64,000 nucleotides of DNA from Paenibacillus sp. SZ31. Lineage in GTDB: Bacteria; Bacillota; Bacilli; Paenibacillales; Paenibacillaceae. Shown in pieces: positions 16,895 to 24,975 of this stretch. Within the stretch, counting starts at the first letter, position 1. The number at the start of each line of letters is the position of its first letter. Made by a program: the position numbers and the translations under genes. Location: assembly GCF_012912005.1 (NCBI RefSeq), contig NZ_JABBEA010000004.1, forward strand, positions 124,001-188,000. The letters run 5' to 3'. The notes beneath the pieces were generated by a model, which searched no databases, was not told the DNA's origin, and saw only the letters and a program-made list of their open reading frames with translations.

Positions 16895-18490
16895 TCAATC
16901 AAGGTTTAATACCCACTTTGCAATATCATCGATAATGGCTTTGGAGACATTAGATGGCTGAGCGTACTCTTGACCAATCGATAATCCATCATAACTGGAT
17001 AATAGATGATTTACCTTTGGATAGCTGTTGTACGTTACATTGGAATGACCTTGAAGAGCCGATTTCCAGTTTTCGAATTGATTCATAGACACTTGCACAT
17101 CATTTTCGCCTTGTATAATAAGCATAGGGGTATTTTGTGTTTTAGCCAGTTCAGCAGGCACATATTCTCTCTGCTCAAACCACCAATAAGCAGGTTGAAG
17201 TGGAAACGCCTCAGGAAGATGATCTACAGAATATTTAGGATCTTTAACGATCGCAGCAACATTTTTATAAAAATCTGCTTGTCCTTGAATGATCTCCGTG
17301 TCCAATCCAAGCTGCTTCATCCGATCGACCAATTCGTCCTGCTGCTCGGTAAGCACATCCACAAAGCTACTACTTGGTGCAGCAAGTAGAATACTTCCTG
17401 CAATATCATGTTCTTTATCCTCAGCCAGGATTAACGGTAATGCAAACCCGCCTTGACTATGTCCAGCCACAAAAATCGCTGTAGAATCAATATGTGTATT
17501 CTTTTTGAGTAATTCCACTGCATCGGTTACCTGATCTACGCTTTCTTGTTTTAATGTGAATTGGGGCTGAGAAGCGACCTTATAGGTATGCTCATACGTA
17601 ACCTTATCGTATCTTAATACAGCAACTCCTTGTGAAGCTAAACCTACCGCAAGATCGCGAAATGGCTTTGCACCACCAATGGCAGCATCTTGATTGCTAG
17701 GCCCAGATCCGTGTACCAGAATGACAACCGGGAAAGATCCCTCTCCCTTGGGCAAAGTTAATGTCCCTGGCAAAGCTAAATCACCCTGCCCAACCGTAAT
17801 GTCTTGTTCTGTATAGGCAGATGGGTCGTCGTAGCTTGGTTTTTGATACACATCTGGAGTAGCGGCGGTAATATGCAAATCATCCACAAGTCCGTTATGA
17901 TTCATTCTGACCGTAATATTTAAACGAGTTAGCTCTGTTTTGAACGTATAGGTAACATTGCGATGCACTGTATTATTTTCTACATGCTTAGCTATGGCTT
18001 CACTTGTAATTTTGCCATTTTGTCCTTCTAAAGCTCCCCATAGCTGACTCAACAACGTGGGTGACAACACTCCACTCACAGAGGTATGAACATACTTGGC
18101 AGCCTCCTTGCCATCGCCCTCACTAATAAGGGAAATGAATATATCCTCAGGTGCTGCCTTCAGCGTCTCGGTAAGAAATCCCCCATCCATAAAGGTAACT
18201 CCTTTAGTCAACTGAACAGGATTGTCTAAGGATATGACCTGCCCATTCACCATCGCCTGTTTCTCTCCTACCTTAACTACAATCGTAAGTTCATTTTTTC
18301 GTATTGTGATTTCTCCTGTTTGTTGTTGCCAAGATACCTCTGCCCCATTCTTTTCTGCAATCTCACGAATAGGAACTAGATTTTCACTACCAGCGGGTTT
18401 CTCAGCAGCTGCTGAGATGGCTGTCACCGGAAGGATGAGACATACGAAAGTAAGAGACAGTAATAGCTTTTTCCAATTGTTCATCATCAT
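16895..18490 (-). CDS. secreted alpha/beta hydrolase with stalk-like N-terminal domain
   Basis: A 531-residue protein with a signal peptide (about 1-29). A copper-amine-oxidase-N-like beta domain (about 37-105, LVPIREIAEKNGAEVSWQQQTGEITI) and a DUF3887-type region (about 115-215) follow, then an alpha/beta hydrolase fold (about 230-531). The predicted triad is Ser345 in GHSQGG, Asp464 in GENDVQV and His495 in KVNHLL; oxyanion region VHGSGP. Probably an exported esterase or peptidase-like hydrolase, substrate unknown. It follows the DUF1648 membrane gene by 45 bases and is likely in the GntR-controlled operon. Confidence 0.85.
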   Translation of the reverse strand: MMMNNWKKLLLSLTFVCLILPVTAISAAAEKPAGSENLVPIREIAEKNGAEVSWQQQTGEITIRKNELTIVVKVGEKQAMVNGQVISLDNPVQLTKGVTFMDGGFLTETLKAAPEDIFISLISEGDGKEAAKYVHTSVSGVLSPTLLSQLWGALEGQNGKITSEAIAKHVENNTVHRNVTYTFKTELTRLNITVRMNHNGLVDDLHITAATPDVYQKPSYDDPSAYTEQDITVGQGDLALPGTLTLPKGEGSFPVVILVHGSGPSNQDAAIGGAKPFRDLAVGLASQGVAVLRYDKVTYEHTYKVASQPQFTLKQESVDQVTDAVELLKKNTHIDSTAIFVAGHSQGGFALPLILAEDKEHDIAGSILLAAPSSSFVDVLTEQQDELVDRMKQLGLDTEIIQGQADFYKNVAAIVKDPKYSVDHLPEAFPLQPAYWWFEQREYVPAELAKTQNTPMLIIQGENDVQVSMNQFENWKSALQGHSNVTYNSYPKVNHLLSSYDGLSIGQEYAQPSNVSKAIIDDIAKWVLNLD

Positions 18491-18535
18491 AAATCCTCCT
18501 AATTATTTTTATGATATGCATAGATCTATGAGCAT

Positions 18536-19636
18536 TTATTGGCTCAGGACTATACTTATAACAACAATAGCAATGATGAATAACAACAGGACCCAAGATA
18601 GCGGACGAGCGAAGTTAATCGTCCAGCCTATCCCATAACGTTTTTCTACAGTAAAAGAAGGATCATTGGCATTGAAGTAAATAAAACCAAGCTTCCAATA
18701 TTCATCGTCATTCACAGGCTGCTCCTTGGATCGTTCGCGATCCTCTTGATGATTACGAATTTTCCCACCGCCTTGTCTGCCTGTGAGAGACAGCAATATA
18801 GCGCCTAATACGATTGCCACAGGGGTGATGAAGCTAATCGCTGTTAACAAGAACAGATTAGGGAGGAACATATTGATCTGAATGAAGGCAAATAAAATGG
18901 TAAGAAGGAACCCCGTGATGATCGTAAATAGGGACCATTTACGGCGGAATTGAATATTTTCAGCAGCAAATTTGGCAGGATTAGACGTAGTAAGCTGTTG
19001 TTTGCTTGTTTTAATACTCCAGTTCACCAACATCATAAGTCCAATAATTCCTAGCTGTACAAGATTAATAGCCAGTACCGAAAGGTAGGTTTTAGGCACA
19101 CTGGAAGTGACATTGCCCTGAAAATCATATTTCATTGGAATCACGTTAGGGAGTGCCTTATAATTCAGGATCGAAATGATCGCAATGGCTACAATAATAG
19201 CAATATGAATGAGAAACCAATAGCTGGAATAGGTGAGCTTATTTTGGCGGAAGGTAGTATCGATTTTAACCCTTTGAGGTGTTTCTACAGTTGTAAGTGT
19301 TCCCTTTATTTTTTTCATCTTGAAATGAAATAAGATGTGTAGTGCTGACCAGTACACAATGAATATCATTGTGCAAACACCGGTGATTATTGCGGTTGAC
19401 TCTTCATTAGCAGATCGAAGTAAATACAGACAGACAAGGATAACCAACCCGTTCCCGATCAAACTTACTGTAGCAAACGTACTCCGTAGCTTACGTAAGA
19501 TGGGTGTGTGGTAATTATATTCACTTACCGTAACCCCAAAGCTAATTGTTTCCCTTGTCAAATAAGGTGTAAAGGATAGAAGTAAGGCTAATGGAGCAAA
19601 GATTAAGATGATAGGTAATATACTAAATAGTTGCAT
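18536..19636 (-). CDS. DUF1648/DUF5808 integral membrane protein
   Basis: A 366-residue protein with about eight hydrophobic segments. The DUF1648 motif is LPNVIPMKYDFQGNV, with a C-terminal DUF5808-like DDEYWKLGFIYFNANDPSFTVEKRYGIGW. Function is unknown; such genes are repeatedly paired with YtrA-type GntR regulators, as here. The ATG at 19636 is preferred to the GTG at 19645, which abuts the AAGGGAG ribosome site. It lies 23 bases after gntR and so is cotranscribed. Confidence 0.85.
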   Translation of the reverse strand: MQLFSILPIILIFAPLALLLSFTPYLTRETISFGVTVSEYNYHTPILRKLRSTFATVSLIGNGLVILVCLYLLRSANEESTAIITGVCTMIFIVYWSALHILFHFKMKKIKGTLTTVETPQRVKIDTTFRQNKLTYSSYWFLIHIAIIVAIAIISILNYKALPNVIPMKYDFQGNVTSSVPKTYLSVLAINLVQLGIIGLMMLVNWSIKTSKQQLTTSNPAKFAAENIQFRRKWSLFTIITGFLLTILFAFIQINMFLPNLFLLTAISFITPVAIVLGAILLSLTGRQGGGKIRNHQEDRERSKEQPVNDDEYWKLGFIYFNANDPSFTVEKRYGIGWTINFARPLSWVLLLFIIAIVVISIVLSQ

Positions 19637-19659
19637 ACATAACACACTCCCTTGATTCT

Positions 19660-20055
19660 TTATTCTCTGTTGTGACCCATCTTTACATCATCATACATTT
19701 GGTCTAATACCGCAGTTAGCTCTTCTTTGGTCATTCCACGACATATCGCTTCGGCAATAATCGGTCTTAATTCGCTTTGCTGCTTTTTCAAAAAATCATC
19801 CGTTAAATCAGGCATTCCATCAGGGTTTACCACGACTCCCTTTTGTCTATGAACAAGAATGTATCCATCTTGCTTGAGTAGTGTATAAGCCTTGTTGACC
19901 GTGTGAAGGTTAACACCAATATCTGCTGCCAAATTCCGAACCGAGGGTAGCGCCTCACCTAGCTGTAACTCACCACTAGCAATGCCTTCAATAATTTGAT
20001 AAACAAGTTGCGAATAGATGGGAAGTTCGGATTGCATATCCAGTTGAATAATCAA
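19660..20055 (-). CDS. GntR family regulator, YtrA subfamily
   Basis: A 131-residue repressor. The winged helix-turn-helix (about 10-75) has LPIYSQLVYQIIEGIASGELQLGEALPSVRNLA and VNLHTVNKAYTLLKQDGYI. The short C-terminal part (about 75-131) is typical of the YtrA subfamily, which lacks a large ligand domain. It heads an operon with the DUF1648 protein and the secreted hydrolase. A GTTATA/TATAAC inverted repeat overlaps its promoter, so autoregulation is likely. YtrA-type regulators often respond to cell-envelope-active compounds, but the signal here is unknown. Confidence 0.92.
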   Translation of the reverse strand: MIIQLDMQSELPIYSQLVYQIIEGIASGELQLGEALPSVRNLAADIGVNLHTVNKAYTLLKQDGYILVHRQKGVVVNPDGMPDLTDDFLKKQQSELRPIIAEAICRGMTKEELTAVLDQMYDDVKMGHNRE

Positions 20056-20078
20056 GGGTTCACCTTCTTTTTATTATC

Positions 20079-20119
20079 TGTTATATATCAAGTATAACAG
20101 GTATAACATGAGTGAGCAA
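20079..20119 (-). promoter_or_regulatory. gntR promoter and operator
   Basis: On the minus strand, -35 TTGCTC (20119-20114), 17 bases, -10 TATACT (20096-20091). Three copies of a TATAAC-type half site lie on it: TGTTATA (20079-20085), TATAACA (20093-20099, inverted) and TATAACA (20102-20108). The inverted pair covers the -10, as expected for repression by the adjacent GntR protein. Confidence 0.7.
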
Positions 20120-20130
20120 TAATTCTGAAA

Positions 20131-20198
20131 ATAAAAAATAAGCCGCATATCCATCGCGAGGGCAAGTTACCAACCCTTCACCATGGATATGCGGCTTA
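20131..20198. terminator. terminator, mainly for the AI-2E transporter gene
   Basis: Long 17-bp stem (AAGCCGCATATCCAT with ATGGATATGCGGCTT) with a T-rich tail on the minus strand. It lies just upstream of the gntR promoter. Confidence 0.85.
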
Positions 20199-20275
20199 TC
20201 CTGTTGAGCTTATCGATGTGATTCAAGAGCAAACATTAGTGGAGACACATAACAGAGTTATATTTCTAATTCCAT

Positions 20276-21367
20276 TTAAGTTTCCGTCTTATCTTCGACA
20301 ATCCGATAATGGATTCTGCGAACTATAATTTTCAGAATCATATATAGCGGAATCACGATAATCATACCCAAGATATTTCCCAGATCGGCACCTACAAGCA
20401 AAAGAATAACGGTAGTCAGTGGATGAATATCAAGCTGCTTGCCGTAGACGTAAGGTGAGATCAGGTTATCCTGAATTTGCTGTGCGATTACAATAATGAC
20501 CAGGGACCAGATCGCCATCGAAGGTGATTCGATAAACGCGACAATGACAACCGGGATAGCTGCCAGCAAAGCTCCCACATAAGGAATAAAGTTCAGAATA
20601 ATCGATACAACGGTCAGCAGCAACGCATACGGCAAACCTAAGATGAGAAAACCGATGTACATCAGAATCCCCAGGGCTACATTAACGATAACCCGGCCGA
20701 CGATATAGTTGCTTAGTGCCTCATCGATCTCATGGACGGTTTCTTCCCCATCCTTCCGATAATGTCTTGGCAACAATAAGGTCAGATTCGTTCCAAACTT
20801 GCTGCCTTCCTTAAGCATGTAATACAACATGATCGGGAACGTTGCCAGAATAATAACCAGATTGGATACCACGGAGAATAACCCGGAGACATAATCGGTT
20901 ACCTGAGTGATCCCTTGGCTCAGAATATCAGAAAGTCGTGAGAATAGATTGGAATCGTCAGGCAGATATCTGGAAACAAAATTACTCTTTTCAAGTGCAT
21001 TCAACTGGTCGCTGAGCGAAGTAACCAACGCTGGAGCATTCTCCACAAAATTCATCAGTTGTTCTCTCAATGAAGGCCATACCAACACACTGAAACCAGC
21101 AAGTATTAATGCAGTCACGACATAAATAATCAGAACTGACAATGCACGCTTGATCTTATGCCTTTCCATGTAATCGACGAGCGGGCGCAGCAGATAATAG
21201 AAGAAACCAGCAATCAGCAGCGGAATGATGATGATGTGAATCAGTGAGGTCAGGGGGCTGAAAATAAAGTTCACTTTATTCCCCAGATACACGATGAGCA
21301 GCAGCAGAATAATCGCTGTGCAGATGCGGTAGAACTTGTTGTTTATCAAGAAACGTGATCCCTCCAT
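20276..21367 (-). CDS. AI-2E family transporter
   Basis: A polytopic membrane protein of about 363 residues of the AI-2E/PerM/YueF family. It has eight or so hydrophobic segments, with a hydrophilic loop (about 100-150) between the N-terminal pair and the core. The conserved blocks are NFIPYVGALLAAIPVV and QQIQDNLISPYVYGKQLDIHPLTTVI. Members export small molecules or act as antiporters; the name does not prove AI-2 transport. The start is uncertain: ATG 21367 is used, but TTG 21382 and TTG 21349 (ten bases after GGAGGG) are alternatives. Monocistronic. Confidence 0.88.
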   Translation of the reverse strand: MEGSRFLINNKFYRICTAIILLLLIVYLGNKVNFIFSPLTSLIHIIIIPLLIAGFFYYLLRPLVDYMERHKIKRALSVLIIYVVTALILAGFSVLVWPSLREQLMNFVENAPALVTSLSDQLNALEKSNFVSRYLPDDSNLFSRLSDILSQGITQVTDYVSGLFSVVSNLVIILATFPIMLYYMLKEGSKFGTNLTLLLPRHYRKDGEETVHEIDEALSNYIVGRVIVNVALGILMYIGFLILGLPYALLLTVVSIILNFIPYVGALLAAIPVVIVAFIESPSMAIWSLVIIVIAQQIQDNLISPYVYGKQLDIHPLTTVILLLVGADLGNILGMIIVIPLYMILKIIVRRIHYRIVEDKTET

Positions 21368-21495
21368 GCGCTGCGTTGCCAAAGTGACTGCGGCGTTGAT
21401 ATGTATATCTAGTCATTTATAAGTACCCTTAAATGACAGTCATGCCACAGCCGATGCTGAATATACACTTTTTTCTTCCCAAAACAGCATTGGAG

Positions 21496-21523
21496 CAAAA
21501 AAAAGAAGCAGGCGTTAGCCTGC
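21496..21523 (-). terminator. terminator overlapping the ABC permease stop codon
   Basis: On the minus strand, GCAGGC-TAAC-GCCTGC with the stop codon in the loop, then TTC and eight T. Confidence 0.8.
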
Positions 21524-22315
21524 CACATCTCTTTTGCTGAATACAACCCAGGAAATCACCATGAAAATAACATAATACACTGCCAGGACTGCAATGGAGA
21601 AACCAAGTGTCATTCCTGCACTCGGACCACCCATGAGCGTAAATTCCGCTCCGGAAGTCATGTATTTGCTAAGATCCATGTTGTTGAATAAAACATACTT
21701 GGCCCACTCATAACGGTCCGGATTGAATATGAGTGAGAATATACTTTGTGAGAACATAATGAACAGGGATAATCCAATCGCAAGTGCGCCTGAACGAAAG
21801 ACGGAGGACACCATGAAGGCAATCGCAAGCGTAATGAACAGATCGACGTACAGATATCCCCATAGCGTCAGAGCATTCGTAGCCGGACTATTGCTTCCTC
21901 CCGGAGCATCATGCGAGAAAAGAATATAGGACGTTAGCATGGCCATCGCGATGACCAGCAATGTACTGACAATACTGAAGCCAATGACGGTCAGGTATTT
22001 GGAAGCGAGAACTTTGCTTCGTGACCATGGACGGATCAGCAATAGCTTAATGGTTCCCCAGGTGAATTCGCCTGCGACCGATTCCGCTGCAATCACAACA
22101 CAGAAGATCGTGTTCAGGAAAAACGTGATCTGGATGGTCGTCACAGCCGCTTCCCAGTACAAGACTTCATTGGACCCCATGCCTTCTCGCAGTAACACTG
22201 GCATTAACAGCGAGATCAGTGCCAGAATCGATAACATGATCCAGGTACGAGGACGACGGAAAATTTTCATGTTTTCATTCAATATCAGATTACCGAAACT
22301 ACCCAATGCCTCCAC
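21515..22315 (-). CDS. ABC-2 type transporter permease
   Basis: A 266-residue membrane protein with six predicted helices, of the BcrB/ABC-2 family. Conserved features are AAESVAGEFTWGTIKLLLIRPWSRSKVLASKYL, and a terminal helix followed by FSKRDVAG. Its start overlaps the ATPase gene by 17 bases, so the two form one exporter. Such pairs export peptide antibiotics or unknown compounds; no target can be deduced. Its stop codon sits in the loop of its own terminator. Confidence 0.9.
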   Translation of the reverse strand: MEALGSFGNLILNENMKIFRRPRTWIMLSILALISLLMPVLLREGMGSNEVLYWEAAVTTIQITFFLNTIFCVVIAAESVAGEFTWGTIKLLLIRPWSRSKVLASKYLTVIGFSIVSTLLVIAMAMLTSYILFSHDAPGGSNSPATNALTLWGYLYVDLFITLAIAFMVSSVFRSGALAIGLSLFIMFSQSIFSLIFNPDRYEWAKYVLFNNMDLSKYMTSGAEFTLMGGPSAGMTLGFSIAVLAVYYVIFMVISWVVFSKRDVAG

Positions 22316-23207
22316 CCCCAGTGACTTGCAAGAATTGTTCTTCCAGGGTATGAGTCACGTTACGAATACCATATACCTGAAACCCTTCGCTAACCAGCTT
22401 GGCATTGATATCCGGAATCTGCTCACGAGACACCCGTGCGACCAGGACATTGCCCTGTACAGTAGCACCCTGAATCAGATCGGCAGCGCGGTCTGCATCA
22501 TTCAGCTCAAAAGCAACTTCAATTAATGCATCCGAACCTGCTTCAGCCCGAAGGTTTCTTACATCAATCAACTTGCCGTTCTGGATGATGGCTACGGTAT
22601 CACACATCAGTTCCATCTCCGACAGCAAATGGCTGGATACGAAGACCGTAATGCCTTCCTCTTGGGTAAGCTGACGCAAATAATCTCTCAGTTCCCGTAT
22701 GCCCTGTGGGTCCAGACCATTGGTCGGCTCATCCAGTACAAGCAGCTTCGGTTTATGTAATATCGCTTGCGCGACACCCAGACGCTGGCGCATACCCAGT
22801 GAGTAGGTTTTAACCTTATCGTGTATACGGGCTGTAAGCCCCACTCGCTCAATCGTTTCCGCAATACGTTCTTTCGTCACTCCCGGCGACATGCGGGCAA
22901 AGTGAACGAGATTCTGGTATCCAGTCAGAAACTTGTACATCTCCGGATTTTCCACAATGGCTCCGACCTGCGCTACCGCCTGCTCAAACTCATTCTTCAC
23001 ACTGTGTCCCGAGATGAAAATATCACCTTTACTGATGGACATCAGTCCAACCATCATTCGAATCGTCGTTGTTTTTCCCGCGCCATTAGGTCCTAAAAAA
23101 CCAAAAACCTGCCCCGGAGAAATATCCAGAGTCAGGTCGCTGACCAATGATCGGGAGGATATGATCTTGCTGACGCCCTGAATCCGGACGACCGGCTCCT
23201 GCTGCAT
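22299..23207 (-). CDS. ABC transporter ATP-binding protein, BcrA-like
   Basis: A 302-residue ATPase with Walker A GPNGAGKTT (near 39), signature YSLGMRQRL, Walker B LLVLDEPTNGLD and switch SSHLLSE. The C-terminal ~90 residues form the extra domain found in BcrA-type bacitracin or lantibiotic-immunity ATPases. Transcribed just ahead of its permease. GGAGGGG lies upstream of the ATG. Confidence 0.93.
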   Translation of the reverse strand: MQQEPVVRIQGVSKIISSRSLVSDLTLDISPGQVFGFLGPNGAGKTTTIRMMVGLMSISKGDIFISGHSVKNEFEQAVAQVGAIVENPEMYKFLTGYQNLVHFARMSPGVTKERIAETIERVGLTARIHDKVKTYSLGMRQRLGVAQAILHKPKLLVLDEPTNGLDPQGIRELRDYLRQLTQEEGITVFVSSHLLSEMELMCDTVAIIQNGKLIDVRNLRAEAGSDALIEVAFELNDADRAADLIQGATVQGNVLVARVSREQIPDINAKLVSEGFQVYGIRNVTHTLEEQFLQVTGGGGIG

Positions 23208-23239
23208 TCAATCCCCTCCTTCATGGACGAGCATATAGC

Positions 23240-23491
23240 TCATGCCCGTTTCTCATATGCACATAGTGTATCATAATCTTTAGTATAATGTCCCGCAAAC
23301 TGGGTTTTCCCCTGACGTTTCACTTCAACTACACACGCTTCACAGCATCCAAGCGGCATTTCACTCCGATAGAATCCGGTGCGAAATACGTGATTGCCTC
23401 CATAGCCCTCTTCCTTCATTTCGACAGAGCTTCTAGCGACCGACACAATCATCCCACAACTGACACAGTAAAAGCGGCCCGTTTCGATCAA
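23240..23491 (-). CDS. small Cys-rich protein of unknown function
   Basis: I do not recognise this 83-residue protein. Two Cys pairs, CVSC near the N-terminus and CCEAC in the middle, could bind zinc as a ribbon; it is otherwise hydrophilic, with a Tyr-rich C-terminal part. The TTG start has GGGGAAGGAA five bases upstream. It has its own sigma-A promoter (23580-23608) with a GATAC-N5-GTATC palindrome at the expected start site. That same palindrome occurs in the EPS operon promoter, so the two may share a regulator. Confidence 0.72.
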   Translation of the reverse strand: MIETGRFYCVSCGMIVSVARSSVEMKEEGYGGNHVFRTGFYRSEMPLGCCEACVVEVKRQGKTQFAGHYTKDYDTLCAYEKRA

Positions 23492-23556
23492 TGATATTCC
23501 TTCCCCTCACAAGGAGCTTAGAAGTCCCTGTTATTTGTCGTTAGACGCTGAAAATT

Positions 23557-23608
23557 GATACATTTTGTATCTACCTCGTAATTTACTTGACACCGGGACT
23601 AATGTCAA
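23557..23608 (-). promoter_or_regulatory. promoter with GATAC palindrome, Cys-rich gene
   Basis: On the minus strand, -35 TTGACA (23608-23603), 17 bases, -10 TAAATT (23585-23580). The palindrome GATACATTTTGTATC (23557-23571) begins about nine bases after the -10, over the expected start site. The -35/-10 pair is identical to that of the EPS promoter at 44337-44365. Confidence 0.65.
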
Positions 23609-23637
23609 GGCTTTACAGCCATAAAATCGAATAAAAT

Positions 23638-23683
23638 ACAAAAAAAACTCCATAAATGCGACAAAAGTCTCGCATTTATGGAG
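23638..23683 (-). terminator. terminator at the end of the EPS transcript
   Basis: A 14-bp perfect stem (CTCCATAAATGCGA with its complement) followed on the minus strand by a run of T. It lies about 90 bases past the last gene of the long EPS unit. Confidence 0.88.
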
Positions 23684-23773
23684 CCTTATGTTAGGTAAAT
23701 GATACAATTCGGTGCAACGTATGGGTGAATATCATTATGACTTAATTCCAGTTGCTTTGACAATGATTTTTGA

Positions 23774-24295
23774 TTATTCACTGTTGTTATCCTGCGAAGC
23801 ACCCTCATTCTTCTGATTCGGATAATACCAGAGTAAGGTCCACTCATCGCCATCCTCTACCAGATAACAGGTCTGCACAATATCGAATTGTCCAAAAGTA
23901 CCTGAGTACTTCTGAGTGACCCGGATTCTGTAAGCTTCTGAGAATGGCTTCACACCATCCACCACCGTGACATCGAACTCACGCTCCGGCTTCTCCATCT
24001 CCAGCTCAAAAGTTTCCACGCCAAAGTGCTGCATGAATATATGTGCTCTGTTCTGTACGTAAGCACTCTTTGGAAACCGCTCTTTCATCAGCGGATGAAA
24101 CAGTTCCCATGAACTGCCGAAGTCACCCGTCTGCTCATATTTGTAAAATTCTTCGGCAACAGCCGCAGCTTCATCCGGTGTATCTGCCCGAAACAAATAC
24201 GGAATGGTTCTACCGATCAACCATAGCAGGATCAGTATGATCGCTATGAACCCGATTTTCTTGAGCAAAGCATTCCTGTTTCTTCTTCGCAGCAT
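23774..24295 (-). CDS. membrane-anchored protein of unknown function, NTF2-like fold suspected
   Basis: A 173-residue protein with one N-terminal transmembrane helix (about 14-36, IGFIAIILILLWLIGRTIPYL) and an extracytoplasmic domain. That domain begins ADTPDEAAAVAEEFYKYEQTGDFGSSWELFHPLMKERF, which resembles DUF4878/NTF2-like lipoprotein-type domains. The ATG at 24295 has AAGGAGG nine bases upstream and is favoured over an upstream in-frame start. Last gene before the strong terminator and probably the tail of the EPS operon. Function unknown. Confidence 0.78.
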   Translation of the reverse strand: MLRRRNRNALLKKIGFIAIILILLWLIGRTIPYLFRADTPDEAAAVAEEFYKYEQTGDFGSSWELFHPLMKERFPKSAYVQNRAHIFMQHFGVETFELEMEKPEREFDVTVVDGVKPFSEAYRIRVTQKYSGTFGQFDIVQTCYLVEDGDEWTLLWYYPNQKNEGASQDNNSE

Positions 24296-24389
24296 GTCCA
24301 GTCCTCCTTGTCCTCCATCCATATTTATGATGGATGGTAGACAAGTAGAAGCTGAACGATGCATCTAATTTCCTGGGAAATCACTCGCT

Positions 24390-24965
24390 TTAAATGGAAG
24401 TACGCTTTCTCTTTCTGATCCTATTTATCAGAAACTGAAGCCCGGCATATATAGCAATCCCACAGCAGCCACCGAGCAAGTCCACTCCAACATCACGTAT
24501 CGAGCTTGTCCGGTCTGGGCTGAACTGCTGAATATACTCATCAATGGAGGCGATGATACACACCACAGCCAGAGCAGACACGATACAGGTCGTGATGGCT
24601 GTTCTCCTGTATCGCAGCCCGCCGTACACAAGCACGGCGAGCACAGCGTATACAAATAGATGCGCACTCTTGCGAAAGATGAACTCTGCAAAATCGTACG
24701 GCCTCTGTTTCAGCGAATACTCATATTCCCCGTAGGTGAATTGCACATCTGGCAGCGTAAAACCGATTTGCAATTTTTGAGACCATTTATGAAGCCAAGG
24801 CTGAATGTCCTGCTGCTGAGAGGATTGTGTGGACATGGACCAGATGACCAGAATCCAGATCACAATCAGCAGCAGTGCAATGAGAAACCCGTACGTTCTT
24901 CGAACATGCCTTTGTCTCGTGCGCCCGGAACCCTCCTCCATCATATGATTCATCACCACTTTCAT
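24390..24965 (-). CDS. VanZ family membrane protein
   Basis: A 191-residue protein with four or five hydrophobic segments and the VanZ motifs FIFRKSAHLFVYAVLAVL and SIDEYIQQFSPDRTSSIRDVGVDLLG. VanZ proteins are linked to teicoplanin resistance, but most chromosomal members have no known role. It starts only ten bases after the stop of the GH74-like gene, so it is cotranscribed with the EPS cluster. ATG 24965 is used; ATG 24953 is possible. Confidence 0.88.
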   Translation of the reverse strand: MKVVMNHMMEEGSGRTRQRHVRRTYGFLIALLLIVIWILVIWSMSTQSSQQQDIQPWLHKWSQKLQIGFTLPDVQFTYGEYEYSLKQRPYDFAEFIFRKSAHLFVYAVLAVLVYGGLRYRRTAITTCIVSALAVVCIIASIDEYIQQFSPDRTSSIRDVGVDLLGGCCGIAIYAGLQFLINRIRKRKRTSI

Positions 24966-24975
24966 ATCTCTTTCT

